DNA of 64,000 nt from Rugosimonospora acidiphila. GTDB taxonomy: Bacteria > Actinomycetota > Actinomycetes > Mycobacteriales > Micromonosporaceae. The notes beneath the pieces were generated by a model. The model was given only the letters and a program-made list of their open reading frames with translations. It had not been told where the DNA came from and made no database searches. The stretch spans positions 1 to 64,000 of the forward strand of contig NZ_BAABJQ010000030.1 in assembly GCF_039543385.1 (NCBI RefSeq). Reading direction: 5' to 3'. Positions 33,588-42,662 of the stretch are shown piece after piece; position 1 is the stretch's first letter; each line of letters starts with the position of its first letter. The translations under genes and the position numbers were made by a program.

Positions 33588-34033
33588 TGGAAGCGGAGAA
33601 GGATGCCGCCGACCCGGTGAACCTCGGTCAAGACCTGCGCCTCGCGCTGGGACGCGTGGTGCGCCGGGTGCGGCAGGGGCACAAGGCCGGCGAGTTGACA
33701 CTGTCCGAGGCATCGGTGCTGTCCCGGCTCAACCGGGACGGACCGGCGACCCCGAGCGTGCTGGCCGAGCTGGAGCGCGTGCAGCCGCAGGCGATGGGCG
33801 TCACGCTCGCCGCCCTCGAGCGGCGTGACCTGGTGACCCGCGCGGGCGACCCGGCCGACGGCCGGCGCGTCGTGCTGTCGGTGACCGATGCGGGTAGGCG
33901 GCTGCTGATGGATCGCGCCTCGGCGAGCGCCCAGCGCATGGGGGGCGCGCTGGCCGAGGGGTTCACCCCGGCCGAGTTGCGGCTGCTGGCGGAGGCGGTC
34001 CCGCTACTGGAGCGGCTGGCGGACCAGCTGTGA
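33587..34033 (+). CDS. MarR-family regulator
   Basis: A 148-residue winged-helix repressor. LTLSEASVLSRLNRDGPATP holds the recognition region and RAGDPADGRRVVLSVTDAGR the wing, both standard for MarR. The GTG at 33587 is favoured because a promoter sits directly before it. The stop overlaps the start of the MFS gene by 4 bases (GTGA), so it very likely represses its own operon and releases it when the exported drug binds. Confidence 0.9.
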   Translation: MEAEKDAADPVNLGQDLRLALGRVVRRVRQGHKAGELTLSEASVLSRLNRDGPATPSVLAELERVQPQAMGVTLAALERRDLVTRAGDPADGRRVVLSVTDAGRRLLMDRASASAQRMGGALAEGFTPAELRLLAEAVPLLERLADQL

Positions 34034-35784
34034 GCGTTTCGGAAGGGAGTACGTCCCCGGTGAGCACCCCGGACAGGTACAAGTGGGTCGCGCTGTCCAA
34101 CACCACGCTCGGTGTGTTGATGGCGACCCTCGACGCATCGATCGTGATCATCTCGCTGCCGGCCATCTTCCGGGGCATCGGACTCGACCCCCTCGCACCG
34201 AGCAACATCGGCTACCTGCTCTGGATGATCCTCGGATACCTGCTGGTGTCGGCCGTGCTGGTGGTCGCGCTGGGCCGGCTCGGCGACATGTTCGGCCGGG
34301 TCAAGATGTACAACCTCGGCTTCCTGATCTTCAGCTTCGGCTCCCTCGCGCTGTCGGTCGACCCGTTCACCCACGCCAAGGGCGCCCTCTGGCTGATCGG
34401 CTGGCGGATCGTGCAGGCCGTCGGCGGCGCCATGCTCACCGCGAACTCGGCGGCGATCCTGACCGACGCGTTCCCCGCGCGCCAGCGCGGCATGGCGCTG
34501 GGCATCAACCAGGTCACCGCGCTGGCCGGGCAGTTCCTCGGGCTGGTCGCCGGTGGTCTGCTGGCGGCGATCGACTGGCGGGCGGTGTTCTGGATCAACG
34601 TGCCGATCGGCATCTTCGGCACCATCTGGTCCTACCGCAGCCTGCGGGAGATCAGCGTGGCGCGGCGGTCCCGGATCGACTGGATGGGCAACATCACCTT
34701 CGTCTGCGGCACCACCAGCCTGCTGGCCGCCATCACCTACGGCATCCAGCCGTACGGCAACAGCGCGACCGGGTGGGGCAACCCGTGGGTGCTCGGCGGC
34801 CTGATCACCGGTGTCGTCCTGCTGGCCGGCTTCTGCCTCGTGGAGACCAGGGTCGCCGACCCCATGATCGACCTGGCGCTGTTCAAGATTCGTGCCTTCG
34901 CGTTCGGCAACATCGCCGCGCTGCTGATGGCCATCGCCCGCGGCGGCCTGCAGTTCATGCTCATCATCTGGCTGCAGGGGATCTGGCTGCCGCTGCACGG
35001 GTACCGCTTCGAGGACACCCCGCTGTGGGCGGGCATCTACATGCTGCCGCTGACCTTCGGGTTCCTGGTGGCCGGGCCGGTCTCCGGCTGGCTGTCCGAC
35101 CGGTTCGGCGCCCGGTCGCTGGCCACCGGCGGGGCGCTGCTGGTCGGGCTGTCCTTCCTCGGCCTGATGGAGCTGCCGGTCAACTTCTCGTACCCGCTGT
35201 TCGCCGCGCTGCTGGCACTGGTCGGCATCGGCATGGGCATGTTCTCCTCGCCCAACACCTCGTCGATCATGGGTAGCGTGCCGAACAACCGGCGCGGGGT
35301 CGCCTCGGGCATGCGCTCGACGTTCCAGAACTCGGGGCAGGCGCTGTCCATCGGCGTGTTCTTCTCGCTGATGGTCGCGGGGCTGGCCAGCTCGTTGCCG
35401 CACTCGCTGGCCAGCGGCCTGACCGCTCAGGGTGTGCCGGGCTCGGTCGCCTCGAACATCTCGCACCTGCCCCCGGTCAGCGCGCTGTTCGCCGCGTTCC
35501 TCGGGTACAACCCGATCGGTACGCTGCTCAAGGGCACCGGGGTGCTGACCTCCCTGCCGGCGCACGCCGTGTCCACGCTCACCGGTAACCACCTGTTCCC
35601 GCAGATCATCTCGGGCCCGTTCCACCACGGGCTGGTCACGGTGTTCGTGGCAGCGATGATCATGGCGCTGATCACCGCCCTGGCCTCGGTGCTGCGCGGC
35701 AAGCGGTACACGCACCCGGACAACGAGACCACGGGCGAGCGCGACGCGGACCGGGTGGAGGCCTCGGACTCCGGCCGCCGCTGA
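34030..35784 (+). CDS. MFS drug exporter, DHA2 family
   Basis: A proton-driven exporter of 584 residues with about 14 predicted helices. LDASIVIISLPAIFRGIG in the first helix is the DHA2 (EmrB/QacA) hallmark; GRLGDMFGRVKMYN is motif A and WRIVQAVGGAMLTANSAA is motif C-like. Translation is coupled to the MarR gene. An extracellular loop of about 90 residues (GLASSLPHSLASGL onward) precedes the last helix. The drug is unknown. Confidence 0.92.
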   Translation: MSVSEGSTSPVSTPDRYKWVALSNTTLGVLMATLDASIVIISLPAIFRGIGLDPLAPSNIGYLLWMILGYLLVSAVLVVALGRLGDMFGRVKMYNLGFLIFSFGSLALSVDPFTHAKGALWLIGWRIVQAVGGAMLTANSAAILTDAFPARQRGMALGINQVTALAGQFLGLVAGGLLAAIDWRAVFWINVPIGIFGTIWSYRSLREISVARRSRIDWMGNITFVCGTTSLLAAITYGIQPYGNSATGWGNPWVLGGLITGVVLLAGFCLVETRVADPMIDLALFKIRAFAFGNIAALLMAIARGGLQFMLIIWLQGIWLPLHGYRFEDTPLWAGIYMLPLTFGFLVAGPVSGWLSDRFGARSLATGGALLVGLSFLGLMELPVNFSYPLFAALLALVGIGMGMFSSPNTSSIMGSVPNNRRGVASGMRSTFQNSGQALSIGVFFSLMVAGLASSLPHSLASGLTAQGVPGSVASNISHLPPVSALFAAFLGYNPIGTLLKGTGVLTSLPAHAVSTLTGNHLFPQIISGPFHHGLVTVFVAAMIMALITALASVLRGKRYTHPDNETTGERDADRVEASDSGRR

Positions 35785-35801
35785 GCCAGCCGGTGGCGGG
35801 G

Positions 35802-36578
35802 CTATTCGAAGGCCCCGCCCCGGCCGCTCCCTTCGGCGAAGCGGGCGGCACCGGGTACCGCGTCGGTGTCCAGGGCCGCCCGCCCGTGCTCGTACTCGAC
35901 CGCGAGCGCCCGGTCCAGGTCGAGCCCCTCGGCGTCGTACACCGAGGCCCGGTCGGAACGCAGGCAGGTCTGCGGGAACGCGGCGAGGGTTCCGGCCAGC
36001 TCCTCGGCCGCCTGGCGCGCGGTACCGGTGGGTACCACCCGGGTGGCCAGGCCGATGGCCAGCGCCTCCTCGGCGTCCACGGGCCGGCCGGTGAGGATCA
36101 GGTCCAGGGCGCGGCCCACGCCCACGATCCGGGACAGCCGCACGGTGCCGCCGTCGACCAGCGGCACCCCCCAGCGCCGGCAGAACACGCCGAACGTGGC
36201 GTCCCGCTCGACCACCCGCAGGTCGCACCACAGCGCCAACTCGAGCCCGCCGGCCACCGCGTACCCGCTGACCGCCGCGATGACCGGCTTGGCCAGCCGC
36301 ATCCGGGTCGGACCCATCGGCCCGTCGCCGGAGGGCTCGAACCGGTTGCGCCGGCCGGCGGCGATCGCGTGCAGGTCGGCCCCAGCGCAGAAGGTGCCGC
36401 CGGCTCCCCACAGCACCGCCACCCGGGCCCGCTCGTCGGCGTCGAAGGCCCGGAACGCGTCGGCCAGCGCGGCGGCGGTCTGGACGTCCACCGCGTTGCG
36501 CACCCGCGGGCGGTCGAGGATGACGGTGGTCACCGGCCCGGACCGCTCCACCCGCACCGCTTGCGTGTCGCCGGCCAT
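35802..36578 (-). CDS. Crotonase/enoyl-CoA hydratase-family protein
   Basis: Acts on an acyl-CoA thioester. The 258 residues show the oxyanion-hole segments GTFCAGADLHAIAAG and VSGYAVAGGLELALWCD. In the region that usually carries catalytic Glu residues the sequence is FGVFCRRWGVPLVDGGTVRL, where Asp-Gly-Gly replaces the classic pattern. Hydratase activity is therefore uncertain; isomerase or another crotonase reaction may apply. It is convergent with the MFS gene and has a short divergent gap to the OsmC gene. Confidence 0.88.
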   Translation of the reverse strand: MAGDTQAVRVERSGPVTTVILDRPRVRNAVDVQTAAALADAFRAFDADERARVAVLWGAGGTFCAGADLHAIAAGRRNRFEPSGDGPMGPTRMRLAKPVIAAVSGYAVAGGLELALWCDLRVVERDATFGVFCRRWGVPLVDGGTVRLSRIVGVGRALDLILTGRPVDAEEALAIGLATRVVPTGTARQAAEELAGTLAAFPQTCLRSDRASVYDAEGLDLDRALAVEYEHGRAALDTDAVPGAARFAEGSGRGGAFE

Positions 36579-36622
36579 CAGCCCGGCCCCCGGCAGCCCG
36601 TTCGCATCCGGCAGATATTAAC

Positions 36623-37126
36623 GTGACGGACGTGAACCTGGGCAGGACGCACAGCTACGAGCTGACCGTGACGTGGACCGGCGACCGGGGCAGCGGCACC
36701 AGCGGGTACCGCGACTACGACCGGACCAACGAGGTGACCGCGCCGGGGCTGCCCACCCTCGCCGGCTCGTCCGATCCGACGTTCCGCGGCGATCGCGATC
36801 GGTGGAACCCGGAGCAGTTGCTGGTCGCCGCGCTGGCGCAGTGTCACCTGCTGGCTTACCTGCACGCGTGCGTGAACGCGGGAGTGGTGGTGGTCGGCTA
36901 CACCGACACGCCGCTCGGGCAGATGGTCGAGACGCCGGACGGCGCCGGCCACTTCACCGAGGTGCTGCTGCGCCCCCAGGTCACCGTGGCCGACGCCGCC
37001 ATGGCGCAGCGGGCGGCGGAGGCGCACGAGACGGCGCACCGGCTGTGCTTCATCGCGAACTCGGTGAACTTCCCGGTGCGGCACGAGCCGACGACGCTGG
37101 TAACCACCGCCGTCGCGACCGACTGA
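36623..37126 (+). CDS. OsmC-family peroxide-protection protein
   Basis: Probably a thiol peroxidase reducing organic hydroperoxides. It has 167 residues. Both active-site cysteines are visible: LAQCHLLAYLHAC and HRLCFIANSVNFP. The GTG at 36623 or a GTG three codons later may be used; TATTAA sits just upstream, so translation may be nearly leaderless. It is divergent from the crotonase gene, with 44 bases between. Confidence 0.88.
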   Translation: MTDVNLGRTHSYELTVTWTGDRGSGTSGYRDYDRTNEVTAPGLPTLAGSSDPTFRGDRDRWNPEQLLVAALAQCHLLAYLHACVNAGVVVVGYTDTPLGQMVETPDGAGHFTEVLLRPQVTVADAAMAQRAAEAHETAHRLCFIANSVNFPVRHEPTTLVTTAVATD

Positions 37127-37169
37127 GCCGCACCGCGCCGGCGGGAATCCGCACCGCGCCGGAGGCCAG

Positions 37170-38396
37170 CTATCCGGCGATGGCCAGCACCTGAGTGCGT
37201 TCGTCCTCCAGCCAGTGCGGGCCGGGCATGGCCGGGAAGGTGACCCGGTCGCCGATGACCCGCCGGCGCTGCCCGGTGAAGTCGGTCAGCAGGGTGCCGT
37301 CGGCGCCGACCGCCACCAGTTCGTCGCCCAGCCGCAGCAGGGCCGGCCCCTGCGGCGACTCGCCGATGGCCACCGGGCCGGTGCGCAGCGCGTCCAGCAG
37401 CACGCCCACGGTCGCCTCGCGCGGATCGCCGACCGGGCACAGTACCCACGTCGTGGGGCTGCCCAGCGGCCCGCCGTCGGACGGGCTGTGGAAGTCCGAA
37501 CCGCCCACCGGCAGCGCGTCCGGATCGAAGGCGAGCAGCCAGGACAGCGGGGCCCCCCAGGTGCGGTCCCTCCAGCCGGAGTGCCACACCTCGACCAGCC
37601 GGGGCCGCCCGTGCAGCGGATGCATCCAGGCCATGTCGGCGGCGAGCGGATGGTTGATCGACATCAGTCCACCGCGATCATCCACAATGGACAGCCACTC
37701 CTCGGCGGGCAGCCGGAAGTCCACCCAACCGATGTCCCCGTACGCGTTCGCGTGGCCGCGCGTCGTGGTCACTTCCTGGCCGGGCAGCAGCACGATGCCG
37801 GACTCGTCGGGCAGCCACGGGTGATGGCTGACCGTGTTGTGATCGGTGACCGCGAGGAAGTCCAGGCCGTTCGACACGGCGAGCCGGGCCAGCTCCGAGA
37901 CCGTCAGCGACCCGTCGGAGTGCACGCTGTGCGCGTGCAGGTCGCCGGCCAGCCAGCGGTACCCGGGCGGGGCCGGCAGCGGGGGACCGGGCCGGGCCGG
38001 CCGCTCGGGCCAGGGCGCCAGCGGTGCCGCGGCCTCGGGCGCCGGGCCGGGCTCCGGCGACGTGGACACGGTCACCTGCCAGGGCATCCCGTCGGCCGGG
38101 ATCCGGTGCAGCCCCAGCATCACCTGCCAATGCCCCGCCGGCAGGGGGCCGGGCAGGTAGCCCGGGGTCGACCAGGTCTCGGCGATGGTGAACTCGTCGC
38201 GCGCCCCGCCGGACCAGCCGCGGAACGCGCCGGTCGGATCCAGGCACCCCAGGTCGAGGACGCCGGCCGACCGGTCGTAGGCCAACTCCACCCGTAGCGC
38301 GTGCTGTCCGGGGTCGATCTCGACCGGCAGGTACTGGTAGATCGACGCGGCCCGGTCCTCCGGCCGCCATACCCCATTGCGGACGCTGCTGCTCAC
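37170..38396 (-). CDS. CehA/McbA-type PHP metallohydrolase, cytoplasmic paralog
   Basis: A 408-residue relative of the first gene of the window. The beta domain has FRGWSGG and PGYLPGPL, and the PHP domain starts near residue 150 with GDLHAHSVHSDG followed by VTDHNT. SINHPLA and GGSDFHSP supply later metal ligands. Unlike the paralog at 37-1551 it has no Tat signal, so it is probably cytoplasmic. The GTG at 38396 is chosen because similarity begins there; upstream sequence is Gly/Arg-rich without homology. The substrate is unknown: the family name comes from carbaryl/phosphate-ester hydrolases. Confidence 0.85.
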   Translation of the reverse strand: MSSSVRNGVWRPEDRAASIYQYLPVEIDPGQHALRVELAYDRSAGVLDLGCLDPTGAFRGWSGGARDEFTIAETWSTPGYLPGPLPAGHWQVMLGLHRIPADGMPWQVTVSTSPEPGPAPEAAAPLAPWPERPARPGPPLPAPPGYRWLAGDLHAHSVHSDGSLTVSELARLAVSNGLDFLAVTDHNTVSHHPWLPDESGIVLLPGQEVTTTRGHANAYGDIGWVDFRLPAEEWLSIVDDRGGLMSINHPLAADMAWMHPLHGRPRLVEVWHSGWRDRTWGAPLSWLLAFDPDALPVGGSDFHSPSDGGPLGSPTTWVLCPVGDPREATVGVLLDALRTGPVAIGESPQGPALLRLGDELVAVGADGTLLTDFTGQRRRVIGDRVTFPAMPGPHWLEDERTQVLAIAG

Positions 38397-38554
38397 CCGA
38401 CAAGGGTGCCACCAACGCCCGTCCCCGCAAGCCGTATCACCGGTGGGACCATGCGCTCCCGGCCGGCGGCTCCCTCCGGTATCTCCTCTTTGCACAAGTC
38501 GTCACCCTTTAGCCCGATACACCGTTATTACCCGAGATGGGAGGCCGGTAACTC

Positions 38555-40321
38555 ATGGACTTGCGTAGCTATCTGCGTGCCGTACGGCAGCGGTGGTGGG
38601 TCGTGCTCGCGGCGGTGTTGATCGCGTTGGGCATCGGTACCGCGCTGACGATGCAGGCCCAGCCGGAGTACGCCAGCACGGTGACGTTCTTCGTCAACAC
38701 CCCGAACGAGGGGGTGACCGACGCCTACCAGGGCAACCTGTTCACCCAGCAGCGGGTCAAGTCCTACGTGGATCTGCTCAGCAGTGACCGGCTCGCGCAG
38801 AGCCTGGCCGCCAGCTCCAAGGTGGGGTTGTCCACCGACGCGGTGCGGAAACGGGTCAGCGGATCGACCGAGACCAATACCGTCCTGCTGCAGGCCACCG
38901 TGACCGACACCAAGCAGGCGCGGGCTCTCAAGCTCACCGAGGCGCTCACCAAGACCTTCCCGGCCCTGGTACAGCAGATCGAGACGCCTCCCGGCGCGTC
39001 GCAGCCCACCGTCAAGGTCGAGTTGGTGAACGGCCCTCGGCTCAGCAACGACCCCGTCTCCCCGCGCCCGGCCCGCAACCTCACCCTCGCCGGGCTGCTC
39101 GGCCTGCTGGCCGGCGTCATCGGGGCGATCCTGCGCGAGCAGCTCGACAACACGGTGCGCAGCACCGCCATACTGCAGCGGGTGGCCTCCGCCGCGGTCC
39201 TCGGCCAGGTGCCCTACGACGGGGAGAGCAAGACGACGCCGCTGATCGTCGGGTCCGCCGGCCAGTCGCTGCGCGCCGAGGCGCTCCGCAAGCTGCGCAC
39301 CAACCTGCGGTTCGTGGACATCCAGGAACCGAGCCGGGTCATCGCGGTCACCAGCGCCACACAGGGCGAGGGAAAGACGACGACCTGCTGCAACCTGGCG
39401 ATCACGCTGGCCGAGACCGGATCCCGGGTGCTGCTCATCGACGCCGACCTGCGCCGACCGAAGGTGGGACACTACTTCGGCCTGGCGTCGGAGGTGGGCC
39501 TGACCGACGTGCTGATCGGTGAGGTCACGGTGCGCGCTGCGGCGCAGCCGTGGGGCGAGAAGGAGCTGTACGTGCTCACCAGCGGTTCGGTGCCGCCGAA
39601 CCCGAGCGAGCTGCTCGGCTCGGCGCGCATGACGGACCTGCTGCGCGAGCTCCGGGACTGGGTGGACATCGTCATCATCGACACCCCGCCGCTGCTGTCG
39701 GTCACCGACGGTGCCGTGGTCTCGGTGCAGGCCGACGGTACGCTCATGGTCACCCGCGCCGGGAAGACCACCCAGGCGCAGGTCACCGCCGCCGTACGGG
39801 CGCTGCAGACGGTGCCGGCGAGGCTGCTGGGCTGCGTGCTCAACATGACCAAGGCGTCGAGGGCGGACGCCTACTACTACAAGTCGTACAAGATCCTGGC
39901 CCCCGACGCGGCGTCGACGGCCCGGCCGGACGCCGCCGGCCCGGATGACACCCTGGTCGCGGAGTCCTCCGGCGAGGCCACCAGCCTGCCCGCACCGGCA
40001 CAGAAGCCCCGTCCGCCGGCGGCGACCCCGGACCGGCAGTCGGTGCACGACGAGGTCCCGCGGGCTGTGCGCGACGATCCGCGCGCTGTTCGCGAGGACT
40101 CGCGGGCGACTCCGGAGCCGACGGACGCCGAGGAGCTTCGGACGGCGGAATCCCGGGGGATCGAGTCCCGGGGGATGGAGTCCCGATCGGCGGAGTTCCT
40201 GGCGGCGGAGTCCCGGGCGATGGAGTCCCGGGCGATGGAGCCGGGGGCGGGGGAGCCGGTCGAGCCGGCCCACGCGCGCCACGCGTCTGGCTCGGACGAG
40301 GACCAGGTAACTTCGATGTGA
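38555..40321 (+). CDS. BY-kinase fused to a Wzz-type chain-length regulator
   Basis: Controls export and chain length of exopolysaccharide. Residues 1-210 form a Wzz-type domain with membrane helices near 15-32 and 172-192. Residues 225-445 are a bacterial tyrosine kinase with Walker A (SATQGEGKTTT), Walker A' (VLLIDADLRRP) and Walker B (VIIDTPP). A small Tyr cluster (YYYKSY) lies near residue 440. About 145 further residues, Glu/Arg/Pro-rich and with almost no Tyr, follow and include a 5-residue repeat. The protein is thus a single-chain actinobacterial CapA+CapB. The partner phosphatase is 4 kb away on the other strand. Confidence 0.92.
   Translation: MDLRSYLRAVRQRWWVVLAAVLIALGIGTALTMQAQPEYASTVTFFVNTPNEGVTDAYQGNLFTQQRVKSYVDLLSSDRLAQSLAASSKVGLSTDAVRKRVSGSTETNTVLLQATVTDTKQARALKLTEALTKTFPALVQQIETPPGASQPTVKVELVNGPRLSNDPVSPRPARNLTLAGLLGLLAGVIGAILREQLDNTVRSTAILQRVASAAVLGQVPYDGESKTTPLIVGSAGQSLRAEALRKLRTNLRFVDIQEPSRVIAVTSATQGEGKTTTCCNLAITLAETGSRVLLIDADLRRPKVGHYFGLASEVGLTDVLIGEVTVRAAAQPWGEKELYVLTSGSVPPNPSELLGSARMTDLLRELRDWVDIVIIDTPPLLSVTDGAVVSVQADGTLMVTRAGKTTQAQVTAAVRALQTVPARLLGCVLNMTKASRADAYYYKSYKILAPDAASTARPDAAGPDDTLVAESSGEATSLPAPAQKPRPPAATPDRQSVHDEVPRAVRDDPRAVREDSRATPEPTDAEELRTAESRGIESRGMESRSAEFLAAESRAMESRAMEPGAGEPVEPAHARHASGSDEDQVTSM
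40151..40240. repeat. 15-bp coding minisatellite in the BY-kinase tail
   Basis: Six tandem 15-bp units beginning TCCCGGGGGAT or TCCCGGGCGAT. They encode SRGIE, SRGME, SRSAE, FLAAE, SRAME and SRAME. The first, second, fifth and sixth are close copies. Slippage here would change tail length without a frameshift. Confidence 0.88.
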
Positions 40322-40325
40322 TCGA

Positions 40326-41300
40326 CTAGTTGGCAGTTCTCGGGCGGGCCGAGGCGACCAGAAGGTCGCCGAGGTCGGAGCGGCGGTAGAGCACCGACCG
40401 GCCGTACCGGGTACTGACCAGCAGCCCACCCGCGCGCAACGCCCGGAGGTGCTGATTGACCGCCGTCGGGGTGACGCCGAGGCGGACGGCCAACTCGGTG
40501 GAGGAGGCGGGCGTGTCGAGGTGGATGAGCAGGCCGGCCCGAGTGGCGCCAAGCAGCCCGGCGAGGCTGTCCGGCGTGGGCAGGGACTGCGGCTCCCAGA
40601 GGGTCGCTATGCCGCGCGCGGGGTAGAGGATCATCGGGGGTTCGTCGGCCGAGATGGGCGTCGAGGCGATGAGGGCCCACAGGGTCGGCACCAGGGTCAG
40701 TCCGCCGGTGGCCGCTCGCGAGTAGTCGAGCTTGGAGCGCAGGTGGACCTCGACGACGTTGTCCACGAGCCGCACCGTGTCCGACAGCCCGCTGAGCATC
40801 GCCGCGAGACCGCGCTGTGCGATCTGTCGCCCCCGGAAGGTCACGTCGCCTTCCAGGAGCGCGCGCATCCGTGGCCAGTACGGCTCAAAACACAGCCGCC
40901 AGTACTCGCCGAGGGCGTCGATGATCCGGGCGAGCACCCGCGGCGCGGGGCCGCGCAGCGGACCGGGTAGCGCCCCGCCATGTACGGCCCGCAGGTCCCG
41001 CCGGACGACGGCTGGGTCGACGTGCGCCAGTTTTTCCAGCTCGTCGGCGATCCGGGTCAACGGCGAGTACGGGCGCGGATTGAGGAAGTCGGGCGTCCAC
41101 AGGCGAACGTTGGTCAGCGCGAGCAGCAGGGGCTCGTCGAGCCCGTCGCGCGCTCCGTCAAGCGCGTGTAGCCAGCGCAGATGCAGCGGAAATCTCCCCG
41201 GGTCACGCCAGGAGCGCAGAGACAGCACCAGTTCGTTGAGCGGAGACACCGCGAACCGGACATCGGCCGCGTCCATGCCCAGGAGCTCGTACCGAACCAT
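40326..41300 (-). CDS. ArsR-type winged-helix regulator with long N-terminal domain
   Basis: A 324-residue regulator. The C-terminal quarter is a winged helix: STELAVRLGVTPTAVNQHLR, then a basic wing GLLVSTRYGRSVLYR. The N-terminal 230 residues belong to a helical domain seen in a group of actinobacterial ArsR-like proteins (VRYELLGMDAADVRFAVSPL). No metal-binding Cys pair is visible, so the ligand is probably organic. It is divergent from the MFS gene with 57 bases between, which is the classical layout for an efflux repressor. The start is the ATG at 41300. Confidence 0.85.
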   Translation of the reverse strand: MVRYELLGMDAADVRFAVSPLNELVLSLRSWRDPGRFPLHLRWLHALDGARDGLDEPLLLALTNVRLWTPDFLNPRPYSPLTRIADELEKLAHVDPAVVRRDLRAVHGGALPGPLRGPAPRVLARIIDALGEYWRLCFEPYWPRMRALLEGDVTFRGRQIAQRGLAAMLSGLSDTVRLVDNVVEVHLRSKLDYSRAATGGLTLVPTLWALIASTPISADEPPMILYPARGIATLWEPQSLPTPDSLAGLLGATRAGLLIHLDTPASSTELAVRLGVTPTAVNQHLRALRAGGLLVSTRYGRSVLYRRSDLGDLLVASARPRTAN

Positions 41301-41307
41301 GAAGCAA

Positions 41308-41327
41308 AACACTACATCGTTGGTGTT
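41308..41327. promoter_or_regulatory. Candidate operator between regulator and MFS
   Basis: AACAC-N10-GTGTT is an imperfect inverted repeat in the 57-base divergent gap. Its place between two start codons suits a shared operator, but the arms are short. Confidence 0.35.
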
Positions 41328-41357
41328 GCCGGGCGGCATGCTGCGAGAACTGTTGCC

Positions 41358-42617
41358 ATGGTGCTTCTCACGAACCGTTCCGAGTCGAGGGCGGCCGGCT
41401 GGGTCCGGCGTTACCTGCGTCCCGACGATCCGGTCGCCCGCGCGCTGACCTGGGCCACCATGTCCAGTTCGCTGTCCAGGGGAGTCTTCTTCAGCGTCAG
41501 CGTGCTGTTCTTCACCCGGGTAGCCGGGTTCACGGCGACCACTGTCGGGTTCGGGCTGACGGTCGCCGGGGCGGTCGCCGTCGTCGCCGCGTTGGGCGCG
41601 GGCTACCTGGCCCGCCGGTTCGGCGCCCGGCGGGTGCTGCTCGCCACGACCGCCGGCCAGGGCCTGGCGCTGGTCGCCTACCTCGTGGTCCGCACGCCGA
41701 CCGCCTTCGTCCTCGTCGCCTGCGCCGCGGTGGGTCAACAAGCGATGCAACGCACCGCGCTGACGACGATGATCGCGGAGTCGTTCGTCGGGCCGGACCG
41801 GGTGGAGGTCCGCGCCCGGCTGCGCGCGATCACCAACGCCTTCATCGGCGTGGGAACCGCGCTGGCGGCCATCGCCCTCGCCATCGACACGAAATCGGCG
41901 TACCTGCTGGCGATGCTCGTCACGGGAGCGCTGCTGCTGGTTTCCGCGCTTCCGCTGCGGCGGGTCAAGGGCACCGCCGAACCCGGTGTGGCCGACGGGC
42001 CACGGATGGCCGAAAGGCGCCGATCACCGCTGCGCGATCGCACGTACCTGATCGTCACCGGCCTCTACGCCCTGATAGCCATGCAGTTCAGCCTGCTCAC
42101 GGTGGGTGTGCCGCTGTGGGTTGCCGGTTCCACGAGGGTGCCGACGGTGACCGTGGCGGCGCTCCTGGCACTGAACACCGCCATCGTGTCCCTGCTGCAG
42201 ATCTGGGCGGCACGTGGGGCAAGAGACCTCCACTCGGCCGGGCGTGCGGTCGCCGGGGCCGGCGCGCTGCTCGCCCTGGCCTGTGGCCTGTACGCCGCGG
42301 CGGCCCACGGCGCGGTCGCGGCCGCCGTGACGGTACTGACGCTCGCGACCGTGGCGCACAGCCTCGCCGAGATCCTGTCGGAGGCCGGCAGCTGGACGCT
42401 CGCCTTCGAACTCGCCGACCCCGCCAACGCCGGCGCGTACCAGGGCGTCAGCCAAACCGGGGCGGCGCTGGGGTCGATGCTCGCGCCGCTGGTCGTCACC
42501 GCGACCGCGATCGAGCATGGCCTGGCTGGCTGGGCCGTGCTCGGCGTGCTCTTCCTCGTCGCGGGGTCATCGACGATGGCGCTTGTCCACCGGCAGGTAC
42601 GACGAGTGGCCGCCTGA
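41358..42617 (+). CDS. MFS transporter
   Basis: A 419-residue, 12-helix transporter. GAGYLARRFGARRVLLATT is a motif A-like loop. There is no signature for sugar or peptide transport, so efflux of a small toxic compound is the simplest idea, supported by the divergent regulator. The ATG at 41358 fits the start of similarity. The 3' end faces the convergent argS gene after 45 bases. Confidence 0.87.
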   Translation: MVLLTNRSESRAAGWVRRYLRPDDPVARALTWATMSSSLSRGVFFSVSVLFFTRVAGFTATTVGFGLTVAGAVAVVAALGAGYLARRFGARRVLLATTAGQGLALVAYLVVRTPTAFVLVACAAVGQQAMQRTALTTMIAESFVGPDRVEVRARLRAITNAFIGVGTALAAIALAIDTKSAYLLAMLVTGALLLVSALPLRRVKGTAEPGVADGPRMAERRRSPLRDRTYLIVTGLYALIAMQFSLLTVGVPLWVAGSTRVPTVTVAALLALNTAIVSLLQIWAARGARDLHSAGRAVAGAGALLALACGLYAAAAHGAVAAAVTVLTLATVAHSLAEILSEAGSWTLAFELADPANAGAYQGVSQTGAALGSMLAPLVVTATAIEHGLAGWAVLGVLFLVAGSSTMALVHRQVRRVAA

Positions 42618-42662
42618 CCGTCGCGCCGCGAAGTATCAGTGTTCCCGTCGTCATGGGGCACG

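Noticed and set aside
33628..36411. 900-codon minus-strand frame opposite MarR and MFS
   Set aside because: Low-complexity Arg/Gln/His/Glu-rich composition typical of antisense frames; the plus strand encodes well-conserved families.
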